NCBI GenBank assembly: GCA_964431365.1
Contig: CAYSJJ010000010.1
Span: 1 to 64,000 of the forward strand
DNA: 64,000 bases
Source of the DNA: Geomobilibacter sp964431365
GTDB lineage: Bacteria > Desulfobacterota > Desulfuromonadia > Geobacterales > DSM-12255
Direction: 5' to 3'
Positions 52,339 through 59,995 of this stretch are shown in pieces. Below the pieces are notes generated by a model. It was given only the letters and a program-made list of their open reading frames with translations. It ran no database searches and was not told the origin of the DNA. The position numbers and the translations under genes are program-made. Every line of letters begins with the position of its first letter. Positions within the stretch are counted from its first letter, which is position 1.

Positions 52339-54183
52339 TCAGGCAGGAGGGGGGAGTGTGACGGTGAATGTGGAGCCGGAGCCGGGGATGCTGCGGCAGA
52401 CGACGCTGCCGCCGTGGATTTCGGCGATCCGCCTGACCAGGCTGAGGCCGAGGCCGGCGCCGGGCACCCCCGGAATCTGCCAGGTGCGGTGGAACCGGTT
52501 GAAGATCTTGTCCGTCTGATCCGGAGGGATGCCGATTCCCTGGTCGGAAATCTCAACAAGGATGGAGCCGTTTTCCCGGCACGACGCGGCGAGCACGATC
52601 GTCCCCCCATCGGGAGAATATTTCATCGCGTTGTCCAGGAGGTTGGAGAGCATGATCGTGATCAGGGTCGGGTCGCAGCTATACTGAAGGGGCGAACTCT
52701 CCAGGACGGTCTCGAAGATGTGGCCCTGTGCCTTCGCCTGGCTCTGCCTGATGGCACTCTGCACGAGCGGGACGATGTCCTGTTCCCGCAGATCCGGACG
52801 CCAGCCGCTGGTCGACAGCCGGTCATCGGTGAGACAGCCGTCGATCAGTTCGCTGAGACGCAAGGTAGCGGATCGTATTCGCTCTGCCTGGGTAAGGCAG
52901 GGGGATTGCTGCGGCGCCGTGAGGAGGATCAACTGGGCGGCGCCATCGATGATGGAGAGGGGGGTCCGCAGCTCGTGGGAAACCAGGCCAAGGAACTGCC
53001 GCTGTTCTCCCAGGGCAATCCTTTCCGCCTCCAGCTCTACCCGGTACCGTTCCGCCTGTTTACGGGCGGTGATGTCGGTGATCGTCACCTGCTTGGAGGC
53101 AATCCCTTCGGCATTCCTGATCGGGTTGTTGACGATATGGTACCAGCGACCATCGCGCGGGCTCTGGAACTCCCACTGGACGCTCTCGCCGTTGAAGACG
53201 CGCTCGTTGACGCACCAGGGGCAGGGAGATTCGAACCGGTGCAGCGCCTCATGGCAGCATTCACCGGTTGCGTCGTAGCCGATCCGTTCGATCATCTGCC
53301 GGTTCATGAATTCGATCCGCCGCTCCCTGGAGCAGATGTACATCAGCCCGTCAAAGGCTTCGACCATGGCCCGGTAGAGTGCCTCCCTCTCGTGGAGTGA
53401 GGTTTCGGCACGCTTTCGTTCGGAAATATCCAGGAAGACCGCCTGTACCACGCACTTCTCGGCGATGTTCGTCATCGAACTCCGGATAAGCACCGGAATC
53501 CTGCGGCCGCTCCTGCTCAGGATTTCGGCTTCGATGTCGTCGCAGGACTCGGGGACCGTCGTCGCCGCTTCGAACAGCGAGAGGACCTGTTCTTTCGCGT
53601 CAGGCGGGTGCAGGGAGGTGAAGTGCTGGCCGATGATCTCGCTGCGCGGCGCGCCGAACAGCACCTCGGCAGCCTGGTTGCAGTTGACCAGAATGCCGGA
53701 TTCGACATTGACCCAGAATATGGCATCCCGTGCCCCTTCGAAGGTGAGGCGGAACATCTTTTCGACGTCGAGCTGCCGTTCCATGGCCTTCGCATGGTCG
53801 GTAATATCGGCGTAGATGGCGATGAACCGCCCCATGGCGATGTGGGCGCTGACGATCACCTGCTTGATACTGCCGTCACTGCAGGTGATGGCTGCCTGCA
53901 AAGGTGGGGGGGTCGTGCCGCGAACCAGAGCGGGAATCTTCTCCGCATACCAGTCGCGTATCTCCTTCCGGTTGTCAGGGTCGGGGTAGGCGCGGATAAA
54001 CCAGTCATCCATCAGCCTGATTTCCGACAACTCATAGCCGAACATGTCGCGGAACGCCTGGTTGACATATTCGCACTCTCCGGCGCGGTTCACCCAGCGG
54101 ATCCCCGCCGGCATCAGGTCCATGAGTGCCGCAATATCCCGCAACATCGGATCGGTATCGGTTTTGCGGCGATTCATCTCCAT
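52339..54183 (-). CDS. Triple-PAS sensor histidine kinase
   Basis: This 614-residue cytoplasmic kinase has three PAS domains (~18-135, 140-260, 268-390), then HisKA (LVSHELRTPLSI) and HATPase (NLLDNAMKYSPDGG, SDQGIGIPPDQ, GAGLGLSLVRRI). The third PAS holds a Cys cluster (ECCHEALHRFESPCPWC) that could bind metal or sense redox. ATG at 54183 follows GGTGAGGT. Its start lies 7 bp after the OmpR-type regulator's stop, so the two form a pair. Confidence 0.92.
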   Translation of the reverse strand: MEMNRRKTDTDPMLRDIAALMDLMPAGIRWVNRAGECEYVNQAFRDMFGYELSEIRLMDDWFIRAYPDPDNRKEIRDWYAEKIPALVRGTTPPPLQAAITCSDGSIKQVIVSAHIAMGRFIAIYADITDHAKAMERQLDVEKMFRLTFEGARDAIFWVNVESGILVNCNQAAEVLFGAPRSEIIGQHFTSLHPPDAKEQVLSLFEAATTVPESCDDIEAEILSRSGRRIPVLIRSSMTNIAEKCVVQAVFLDISERKRAETSLHEREALYRAMVEAFDGLMYICSRERRIEFMNRQMIERIGYDATGECCHEALHRFESPCPWCVNERVFNGESVQWEFQSPRDGRWYHIVNNPIRNAEGIASKQVTITDITARKQAERYRVELEAERIALGEQRQFLGLVSHELRTPLSIIDGAAQLILLTAPQQSPCLTQAERIRSATLRLSELIDGCLTDDRLSTSGWRPDLREQDIVPLVQSAIRQSQAKAQGHIFETVLESSPLQYSCDPTLITIMLSNLLDNAMKYSPDGGTIVLAASCRENGSILVEISDQGIGIPPDQTDKIFNRFHRTWQIPGVPGAGLGLSLVRRIAEIHGGSVVCRSIPGSGSTFTVTLPPPA

Positions 54184-54190
54184 GGTTACC

Positions 54191-54910
54191 TCACCCTGCC
54201 GTGCCGACATCTGCCAGGAATGCATACCCGAGGTTGTGACGTGCGCGTATGGGGAGTGCCGATTCGGGGTCAGCCGCCCGCACCTTGGCCCGTAGCCTGC
54301 TGATCAGGGTTTCAAGGCGGCGGTCGCCATAGAAATCGTCCGGCTGGTGCAGGGCAGCGAAGATCTCCTGTCGGGATACGCTGTTGCCGGCGCTTGCCAG
54401 CAGCGTACCCACGAGAATGCTTTCGTGGGCCGAAAGCGCAATCGTCGTGCCGCGGGGGGTAATGAGACTGGCGCTCTGCCGGTCGAACCGCCAGCCATTT
54501 TTCCTGGTTTTGTCGATGGCGAGCCTTCGCGAAAGACTCCGGATGGCGGCATCCAGTTCACGGATGTCCACCGGCTTCACGAAATAGAGGTCGGCGCCGG
54601 ACGAGAGCCCCAAAATCCTGTCGTCCACCTTGCCGCGTGCGGTCAGCATGATGATGCCGCAATTGCGCTCCTGCTGCCGCAGACGCACGGCAAGGGAAAT
54701 CCCGTCTTCACCGGGGAGGCCAAGGTCGAGAATGATGATATCGGCGGGAAAATCTGCCAGGGCGTTGTAGAGGAGAGCCCCGTCCGGAACGCTTCGGACG
54801 ATGTGCCCGAACAGGGCCAGCCCCGTTGCCAGGATATCCCGCAACTCGTTATCATCCTCTACGACCATGAGCCTGAGCGGCGGTGCGACAGCGTTGTCCA
54901 CCATCTTCAT
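54191..54910 (-). CDS. OmpR/PhoB-family response regulator
   Basis: The protein has 239 residues. The receiver has VVEDD, Asp in IIILDLGLPGEDG and Lys in YFVKPVD. The C-terminal winged helix (~130-225) ends in ETLISRLRAKVRAADPESA and RHNLGYAFL. It is paired with the triple-PAS kinase. The TGTCAGAAA repeats upstream of the nearby MCP are a candidate target by spacing only. Confidence 0.92.
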   Translation of the reverse strand: MKMVDNAVAPPLRLMVVEDDNELRDILATGLALFGHIVRSVPDGALLYNALADFPADIIILDLGLPGEDGISLAVRLRQQERNCGIIMLTARGKVDDRILGLSSGADLYFVKPVDIRELDAAIRSLSRRLAIDKTRKNGWRFDRQSASLITPRGTTIALSAHESILVGTLLASAGNSVSRQEIFAALHQPDDFYGDRRLETLISRLRAKVRAADPESALPIRARHNLGYAFLADVGTAG

Positions 54911-54967
54911 GCGGCGTCCCCCTGGCTGGAGTGACGGGAAAGTCCCGGATCGTACGGCTTGAACCTG

Positions 54968-55309
54968 CTAGGCCTTCTTGACGAATTCCGATTTCAGCTG
55001 CATGGCGCCGATGCCGTCGATCTTGCAGTCGATATCATGGTCGCCATCGATGATACGGATGTTCCTCACCTTGGTGCCGACCTTGACCACCGACGACGAC
55101 CCTTTTATCTTCAAGTCCTTGATCACCGTAACCGAGTCGCCGTCGTTCAGCACGTTTCCATGGGCATCACGCACCACCCGCTCCTGCGAACCGCTCTCCT
55201 CAGCCGCCGCAACGGCCCATTCATGGGCGCATTCCGGGCAGACGTACATGCTCCCGTCTTCGTAGGTATATTCTGAACTGCATTTCGGACATTTGGGCAA
55301 GCTGCTCAT
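54968..55309 (-). CDS. yjdM: YjdM/PhnA-family zinc-ribbon protein
   Basis: This 113-residue protein has an N-terminal zinc ribbon (CPKC ... CPEC) and the C-terminal conserved domain (DAHGNVLNDGDSVTVIKDLK, IKGSSSVVKVGTKVRNIR) that defines YjdM (historically PhnA). Despite the old name, a role in phosphonate use is not established. It is probably monocistronic. Confidence 0.93.
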   Translation of the reverse strand: MSSLPKCPKCSSEYTYEDGSMYVCPECAHEWAVAAAEESGSQERVVRDAHGNVLNDGDSVTVIKDLKIKGSSSVVKVGTKVRNIRIIDGDHDIDCKIDGIGAMQLKSEFVKKA

Positions 55310-55424
55310 AGAGTTCGTGACCTCAACACTGCAAATCTGCTGAATTAAATTCCAATTGGCGTACGCAATCTATGAAAACAGCGGATGGTTTGCAAGGGGT
55401 ATTTATCATCCTCGGAGGGGAACA

Positions 55425-55465
55425 TAAGAAAAGGGGGACACGGCCCGTTGCCATGCCCCCCCATT
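55425..55465 (-). terminator. Intrinsic terminator after the DUF3365 gene
   Basis: On the minus strand GGGGGG (from ~55462) and CCCCC (to 55433) enclose a GC-rich inner stem, followed by TTTTCTT. It lies 60 bases after the DUF3365 stop. The rest of 55310-55523 shows no gene. Confidence 0.65.
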
Positions 55466-55523
55466 TCCATGAATACCCCGCTTGGTCAGAACGCCTTGAG
55501 CATGATGACCGGCGAGTTGACCG

Positions 55524-56081
55524 CTACTTCACGGTAACACTGATGATCCCGCGGAAATCGCCTGGCTTGTAGCCAACGGCCTTGTCATCGGGATAGGTGG
55601 CCATGATCTCCTTCCGCACCTCTTCGTTCATCGTTGTTGCCTCGCCATGACACTTGAGACAAACCTGATCCATGGTAACAACCTTGTAAAAGCGGCGCGG
55701 GTCGCCCGGAAACACGGCGACACCCTGTGGGAGCTTTTTGCTCGCCAGGTGAGCTGCAGTCAGGGATTCAAGCAGCTCACGTTCTTTCGCGTCAGGAGCA
55801 TTTTGTGGATTGCGGACGTTGAGTGATGTACGTTTAACAGTGACACCAAGCTCATTTTCTATACGGGCTGAAATTGTCGGTGCATCCTTTGCGCAGACGG
55901 TAATGGCGCCTGCGGGACCACTCTTCTGCAGGCTGTCAGTAAGCTTTTTCCGCATTTCCTGTCCCAGCTGTCCGATCGCTTTTGAGGCAACGGCTTCTCT
56001 GGGATCGGTTTCAGCGGCACTAACCACTGCAAACGAGGTTAGCGCAAGGACAACAAGGGATGCGACGCAGCTTCTGGTCAT
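55524..56081 (-). CDS. DUF3365 (Tll0287-like) mono-haem sensor protein
   Basis: This 185-residue exported protein has a signal peptide (1-23) and a DUF3365 domain with a single CXXCH (VCLKCHG, ~145) and the usual FYKVVTMDQVCLKCHGE context. Such domains are haem-binding PAS-like folds implicated in redox sensing. There is no kinase fusion here. ATG at 56081 follows AAGGAGAA. The terminator downstream suggests a single-gene unit. Confidence 0.88.
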   Translation of the reverse strand: MTRSCVASLVVLALTSFAVVSAAETDPREAVASKAIGQLGQEMRKKLTDSLQKSGPAGAITVCAKDAPTISARIENELGVTVKRTSLNVRNPQNAPDAKERELLESLTAAHLASKKLPQGVAVFPGDPRRFYKVVTMDQVCLKCHGEATTMNEEVRKEIMATYPDDKAVGYKPGDFRGIISVTVK

Positions 56082-56109
56082 AAGATGTTCTCCTTTCACG
56101 TATCTGAAT

Positions 56110-56124
56110 CAAATCGCTGATTTG
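56110..56124 (-). promoter_or_regulatory. Short palindrome upstream of the DUF3365 gene
   Basis: CAAATC-GCT-GATTTG is a perfect 6-3-6 dyad 28 bases upstream of the start codon. It is a possible operator or leader stem; no known regulator motif is recognised. Confidence 0.35.
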
Positions 56125-56192
56125 TCTTTGGGGCTGCACGGCAGGGTCGATGTTGCGGGACGAAAGTGATCCAATCCTTCAGCTGAATCAAC

Positions 56193-56564
56193 TCACGTAT
56201 CCTGGGATTCCTTCGCACAAGCGGGCTGAACTACAGCCACCTTTTCTCCGGAGGCGGTGTTTTCTCGTTTCCCCCGCATGCTATCGGAAATAGCCAGCGC
56301 CTTCTGACCGACAAGCGCTCGGGCAACCTTCCGGCGGGCGCTTGCGAGTAGCCGCTGGACCGTGCCGCGTGATACCCCCATGCAGACACCCGCTTCCTCC
56401 TGGGTCTTGCTCTCACCGTCACACAGATGCAGAGCCTCCACTTCGTCGTGGTCCAGTTGAATGGTTTCCATCTCCTTGAGCGGTGTACCAGCCGGTTTGA
56501 ATACTGCAGAGTAGCCGGCACGGTGTGGACAAATGCAGTTTCTCGGTTTACGAGGACGCGGCAT
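56193..56564 (-). CDS. DUF134-family DNA-binding protein
   Basis: This 123-residue protein has MPRPRKPRNC, then ELDHDEVEALHLC-like and ESKTQEEAGVCMGVSRGTVQRLLASARRKV, a sigma-region-4-type helix-turn-helix. N-terminal Cys (CICP) may bind metal. DUF134 genes are commonly next to NifX/NifB-like genes, as here (2-bp gap), and probably regulate them. It has no clear ribosome site of its own, so translation may depend on the upstream gene. Confidence 0.88.
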   Translation of the reverse strand: MPRPRKPRNCICPHRAGYSAVFKPAGTPLKEMETIQLDHDEVEALHLCDGESKTQEEAGVCMGVSRGTVQRLLASARRKVARALVGQKALAISDSMRGKRENTASGEKVAVVQPACAKESQDT

Positions 56565-56566
56565 GG

Positions 56567-56947
56567 CTAGTGAGAGCACCCATGACTGTGGCCATGTCCG
56601 CCGCAAGTATGGCCAGGCACATATTCCGACAGTTCATTTGTTCGAAAGAGCGCGATGTTCTCTGCAATGGTTCCTTCCTGCGCCTGAAAGACCCGCATTC
56701 CGGCAGCGTTCAGTTTGTAGAGCGCACCACCACCAATGCCGCCAACCACGACTGCATCGACCTGATGTCCGCCGAGACCAGCTACCGGATTGCAGGCTCC
56801 GTGCTGATGGATCCGGCCACTGTTATTGATCGCTGTTACCTCGTTGGTGGTCATATCCACCACGACAAACCCCGGCGCAGACCCAAAATGACCATATACA
56901 GGGCTTTCCAACCCTCGATTTTCCAAAACGGGAAAACAGACTTTCAT
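56567..56947 (-). CDS. NifX/NifB-like iron-molybdenum cofactor-binding protein
   Basis: This 126-residue protein has the dinitrogenase cofactor-binding fold (MKVCFPVLENRGLESPVYGH, FGSAPGFVVVD, VDAVVVGGIGGGALYKLNAA). It ends in a His-rich tail (CGGHGHSHGCSH) likely to bind Ni, Zn or Fe. It probably carries a metal cluster or acts in metal homeostasis; no nif genes are near. It is preceded by two TGTGCATA palindromes. Confidence 0.9.
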   Translation of the reverse strand: MKVCFPVLENRGLESPVYGHFGSAPGFVVVDMTTNEVTAINNSGRIHQHGACNPVAGLGGHQVDAVVVGGIGGGALYKLNAAGMRVFQAQEGTIAENIALFRTNELSEYVPGHTCGGHGHSHGCSH

Positions 56948-56965
56948 TCATACCTCCTACTCGTA

Positions 56966-57031
56966 ATGTGTATATGCACAAAATAACATTGGAAACCATA
57001 CGCGTCAACGAGGTTTTGTGCATACGCACAT
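56966..57031 (-). promoter_or_regulatory. Paired TGTGCATA-type palindromic operators
   Basis: TGTGTATATGCACA (within 56966-56983) and TGTGCATACGCACA (within 57014-57031) are near-identical dyads, and the 18-bp blocks are also inverted copies of each other. They flank the likely promoter of the NifX-like/DUF134 pair and suggest cooperative repression, perhaps by DUF134 itself or a metal sensor. Confidence 0.6.
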
Positions 57032-57516
57032 AAACAGTGTGGCGATGACTCAACGAATGTGGACCTACCGGCAAACCGCTATATCGTATTTATGGATACC
57101 CGATCAACATGCTCCTTGCTCAAGGGAATCATGCTCGCTACTGATACGAGATGCTCATTGGGCAAGGTTCACCTTGCTCGTTGTAACGCTCGTCCCAGTT
57201 CATGCTATTCACCTACGTCACTAGCCACTTATTCCGACAGGAATTTAGACCATCACTCCCCGGTCGAAACCTTCCACAGAGACCACAAGGACCACAGGTA
57301 ACGACAAAGTGGTTACGGCTTATTGCCGTAACCACTTGTTTAACGAGGTAGTCAGTCTAATACATGGTTCAACATACTATAGTTATTACATTAATCAGTT
57401 TGTTAAGATCAGCACTACCCCCAAAACTACCCCCATTATTTCAATGTTACCCGCACAAATTTTCTTAGCTGCCCATGTTGGAAGCGACCAGTTAAGCTGA
57501 TCACAACGTGTTTACA
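57032..57516. other. Non-coding junction between the chromosome and AT-rich island DNA
   Basis: No credible gene is seen here: short open frames lack ribosome sites and coding bias. AAGTGGTTACGGC (57307-57319) and GCCGTAACCACTT (57325-57337) form a perfect 13-bp hairpin similar to the GGTTAC...GTAACC terminator at 59703-59734. Base composition becomes AT-rich from here on. Confidence 0.6.
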
Positions 57517-57571
57517 AAAACTAAAATAACCGTTGCGTTGTTTTAGTTTTTGCGTAAAATCTAAAACAATC
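57517..57571 (+). promoter_or_regulatory. Inverted repeat upstream of the fic gene
   Basis: AAAACTAAAATAAC (57517-57530) and GTTGTTTTAGTTTT (57537-57550) form a 14-bp inverted repeat with one mismatch. A further half-site, CTAAAACAAT, follows at 57561. It lies ~40-90 bases before the fic start and is a likely operator. Confidence 0.55.
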
Positions 57572-57608
57572 AATGGACCTATTTTACTTTCAAGGTGAGG
57601 CTACTTCG

Positions 57609-58733
57609 ATGAAAAATTTTCAGTCTGGCCGTTATATTCAGCAAGGACATTATAAAAGTTTTCAGCCAAACCCGATCAACCGTCCGTGGCTACTGGACAA
57701 TATGGAGCTAATTCAGTTACTTGGCCAGGCTGACCGCGAATTGGGGCGGTTGGATATGTATTCGGACTATATCCCCAACATTGACCTTTTCATCCGGATG
57801 CATGTGCTCAAGGAGGCCACTCAATCAAGCAAAATAGAGGGTACGCAGACGAATATGGAAGAGGCGCTTCTGGATAAAGAAGATGTTGCCCTCGACAAAC
57901 GCGACGACTGGGAAGAGGTACAAAACTATGTGGCGGCCATGAATGAGGCGATTGAGAAATTACAAGCGTTACCCTTTTCGGCACGTTTGATCCGGGAAAC
58001 GCACAACACTTTGCTACAAGGCGTACGCGGCAAACATAAACAACCGGGCGAGTTCAGGCAAAGCCAAAACTGGATTGGCGGGGCAACGATTAACGATGCA
58101 GTTTTTGTCCCTCCTGTCCATACCTCTGTTGATGACTTGATTGGCGACATTGAGCATTTTGTTCATAACGATAGACAATATTTCCCTGAGCTTTTGAAAA
58201 TTGCCTTGGTGCATTACCAATTTGAAACGATCCACCCCTTTCTTGATGGCAATGGCCGGGTTGGACGATTGCTGATTACGTTGTACTTGGTCAGCAAGGG
58301 AATTTTGAAACAGCCTATTTTATATCTGTCAGATTTCTTCGAGCGTAATCGTACTCTATATTACGATAATCTCATGCGGGTGAGAGAAAAAAATGATGTG
58401 TTGCAATGGTTCAAGTTTTTTCTGGTAGGCGTAATTGAAACGGCAAAAAGCGGCATAGCAACGTTTGACAATATTCTCAAGCTGCAAAAACAGGTAGAAA
58501 GCCAGATTCGGGAACTCGGGAGCAGAGCGGCGAATGCGCAGAAAGTAGTCCACTACTTGTATCAGCGGCCATTGATTGATGCTGCCAAGGTGGGCGCGGT
58601 AGCGGAAATATCTCCGGCATCGGCATACAAGCTCATAGCCGATCTGGAACAATTTGAGATACTGAGAGAAATTACCGGTGGTAAGCGAGGGAAACATTAC
58701 CTGTTTTCCAGCTATGTGCAATTATTCAAATAG
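57609..58733 (+). CDS. Fic-family AMP-transferase with N-terminal inhibitory helix
   Basis: This 374-residue class II Fic protein has the autoinhibitory motif SSKIEG (73-78), the full catalytic motif HPFLDGNGRVGR (209-220) and a C-terminal winged-helix segment (~310-370). It is predicted to AMPylate a protein (or itself) once inhibition is relieved, and to bind DNA through the winged helix, so the inverted repeat upstream may be its own operator. ATG at 57609 follows GGTGAGG. The coding DNA is clearly AT-richer than the left part of the window, which suggests transfer. Confidence 0.93.
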   Translation: MKNFQSGRYIQQGHYKSFQPNPINRPWLLDNMELIQLLGQADRELGRLDMYSDYIPNIDLFIRMHVLKEATQSSKIEGTQTNMEEALLDKEDVALDKRDDWEEVQNYVAAMNEAIEKLQALPFSARLIRETHNTLLQGVRGKHKQPGEFRQSQNWIGGATINDAVFVPPVHTSVDDLIGDIEHFVHNDRQYFPELLKIALVHYQFETIHPFLDGNGRVGRLLITLYLVSKGILKQPILYLSDFFERNRTLYYDNLMRVREKNDVLQWFKFFLVGVIETAKSGIATFDNILKLQKQVESQIRELGSRAANAQKVVHYLYQRPLIDAAKVGAVAEISPASAYKLIADLEQFEILREITGGKRGKHYLFSSYVQLFK

Positions 58734-58780
58734 CGTCGATATGCCATCCCTTAGCCAAAACAATAACAGGCTGCCACCTA

Positions 58781-59284
58781 ATGGGGACCGGCTCTCTTCA
58801 CTTGCCGACAATTCCAAATCTATTGATATCGACCAGTACAAACGGCTCGTTTCCGTTGTCTCGCTCGGCAACACTGACCATCAAGGAAGAGGTTGACCGC
58901 TATATCCAGCCGTTTACCCGGTACAACAGCCCGGAGCAGGTTTTTACTACATTCAGCTTTCTGCGCCACGAAACGAAGGAATACTTTTTCACCATTCACC
59001 TGGACGGTAAGAACCGCATCTGCTGCGTTGACGAAGTATCTGTCGGCTCCCTGAATCAAAGTGTCGTACATCCTCGCGAGGTATTCAAAACGGCATTGCT
59101 GTCATCGGCGGCGGCGATCATTTTGCTGCACAACCATCCGACCGGCGACCCGACGCCGAGCCGTGAGGACATCGAAATTACGAGGCGACTGAAGGAGACC
59201 GGCGAGATCATCGGCGTACGACTGCTCGATCACATCATCATCGGCGATAGTTATGTATCGTTCGTCAACCGTGGACTGCTCTAA
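58781..59284 (+). CDS. RadC-like JAB-domain protein
   Basis: The C-terminal ~125 residues are a RadC/MPN+ domain with the JAMM signature HNHPTGDPTPSREDIE, preceded by the E of FFTIHLDGKNR context; zinc ligands appear intact. The N-terminal helix-hairpin-helix part of chromosomal RadC is missing, as usual for mobile-element versions. The start is uncertain: the first ~35 codons look poor, no ribosome site precedes 58781, and a better-looking short frame starts at 58741 (MPSLSQNNN) in another phase, so an N-terminal frameshift is possible. Confidence 0.82.
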   Translation: MGTGSLHLPTIPNLLISTSTNGSFPLSRSATLTIKEEVDRYIQPFTRYNSPEQVFTTFSFLRHETKEYFFTIHLDGKNRICCVDEVSVGSLNQSVVHPREVFKTALLSSAAAIILLHNHPTGDPTPSREDIEITRRLKETGEIIGVRLLDHIIIGDSYVSFVNRGLL

Positions 59285-59374
59285 GGATAACAGCGTCAAT
59301 ATCGAACCCCGAAGGAGCGCTGACTTAAATTCAAGCCAGGCTAACTGGTCGTAACCAGAAGCACACACGCGAAG

Positions 59375-59602
59375 ATGACAGGTAACGAGGAGTTTGCCCA
59401 TCATGTCATACTGCCGATCACGCGGCAGGTTGCCGCTGACTGGGGAGACGTCAGCGATGATGACCGAGCTTCCAACGAATTGGCACTACAACAAGGAGTA
59501 CGGCTATTCTCGGTCTACAAGAGGGATGGGGTACCCACGATTTGGGTAATCACAGAAGGGGATCGGTCGGTAACGACGGTGTTATTTCCGGAGGAATATT
59601 GA
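59375..59602 (+). CDS. Small conserved protein that accompanies mobile radC genes
   Basis: This 75-residue protein with core VAADWGDVSDDDRASNELAL, then LFSVYK and a tail IWVITEGDRSVTTVLFPEEY matches a small protein commonly encoded beside radC on plasmids and integrative elements. Its function is unknown. It lies 90 bp after the radC-like stop, in the same direction. The first ~12 residues are less typical, so an alternative start is possible. Confidence 0.7.
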   Translation: MTGNEEFAHHVILPITRQVAADWGDVSDDDRASNELALQQGVRLFSVYKRDGVPTIWVITEGDRSVTTVLFPEEY

Positions 59603-59702
59603 TCAATAAAAGCGATTACGTCACCAGGAAATTTCATGACATTTCATTTCTAGCAAGCATTATATCTACCATACTAGCTACCATACTTTCGCCACAAAAC
59701 AA

Positions 59703-59741
59703 AATAGGTTACAGCCATCAAGCCGTAACCTATTGTTTTTA
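59703..59741. terminator. Bidirectional terminator next to the tRNA-Ser fragment
   Basis: AATAGGTTAC (59703-59712) and GTAACCTATT (59725-59734) form a stem with GTTTTT on the plus side and TTTTG on the minus side. It is the natural terminator of a minus-strand tRNA and also follows the small plus-strand gene. Confidence 0.75.
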
Positions 59742-59799
59742 TGGCGGAGAGGTAGGGATTCGAACCCTAGGTACGTTGCCGTACACCTGATTTCGAGTC
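59742..59799 (-). other. tRNA-Ser(CGA) 3'-half fragment, integrase attachment site
   Basis: On the minus strand this reads as the anticodon arm with CTCGAAA loop, a variable arm (GTACGGCAACGTAC), the T-arm GGGTTCGAATCCC and TCTCCGCCA at the end. The 5' half of a tRNA is absent beyond 59799. Such a 3' fragment is what site-specific insertion into tRNA leaves at one end. The intact tRNA-Ser should lie beyond the right edge. Confidence 0.85.
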
Positions 59800-59939
59800 A
59801 ATTATATAGCCGTTACACCTCATTGCACCCGCTTACACTACCTGATTTTTGGCACCATATGACCTTTGACAAACCAACATGTTAGATGTATTGTTATTTC
59901 ATCGTATCTCAAATTATCGCAGCCACTACCAGCATATTT

Positions 59940-59977
59940 GAGGATACGCTGAAGGATACGCAAACGACCGTATCCTC
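59940..59977 (+). repeat. GGATACG repeats upstream of the integrase
   Basis: GAGGATACG (59940-59948), AGGATACG (59953-59960) and the inverted CGTATCCTC (59969-59977) crowd the integrase leader. They may be arm-type integrase sites or an autoregulatory operator. Confidence 0.55.
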
Positions 59978-59995
59978 TAAAGGCGGGGGTGACTT

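Noticed and set aside
57018..57500. Several 60-80-codon open frames before the fic gene
   Set aside because: No ribosome sites, no conserved features, and overlapping palindromic operators; treated as non-coding.
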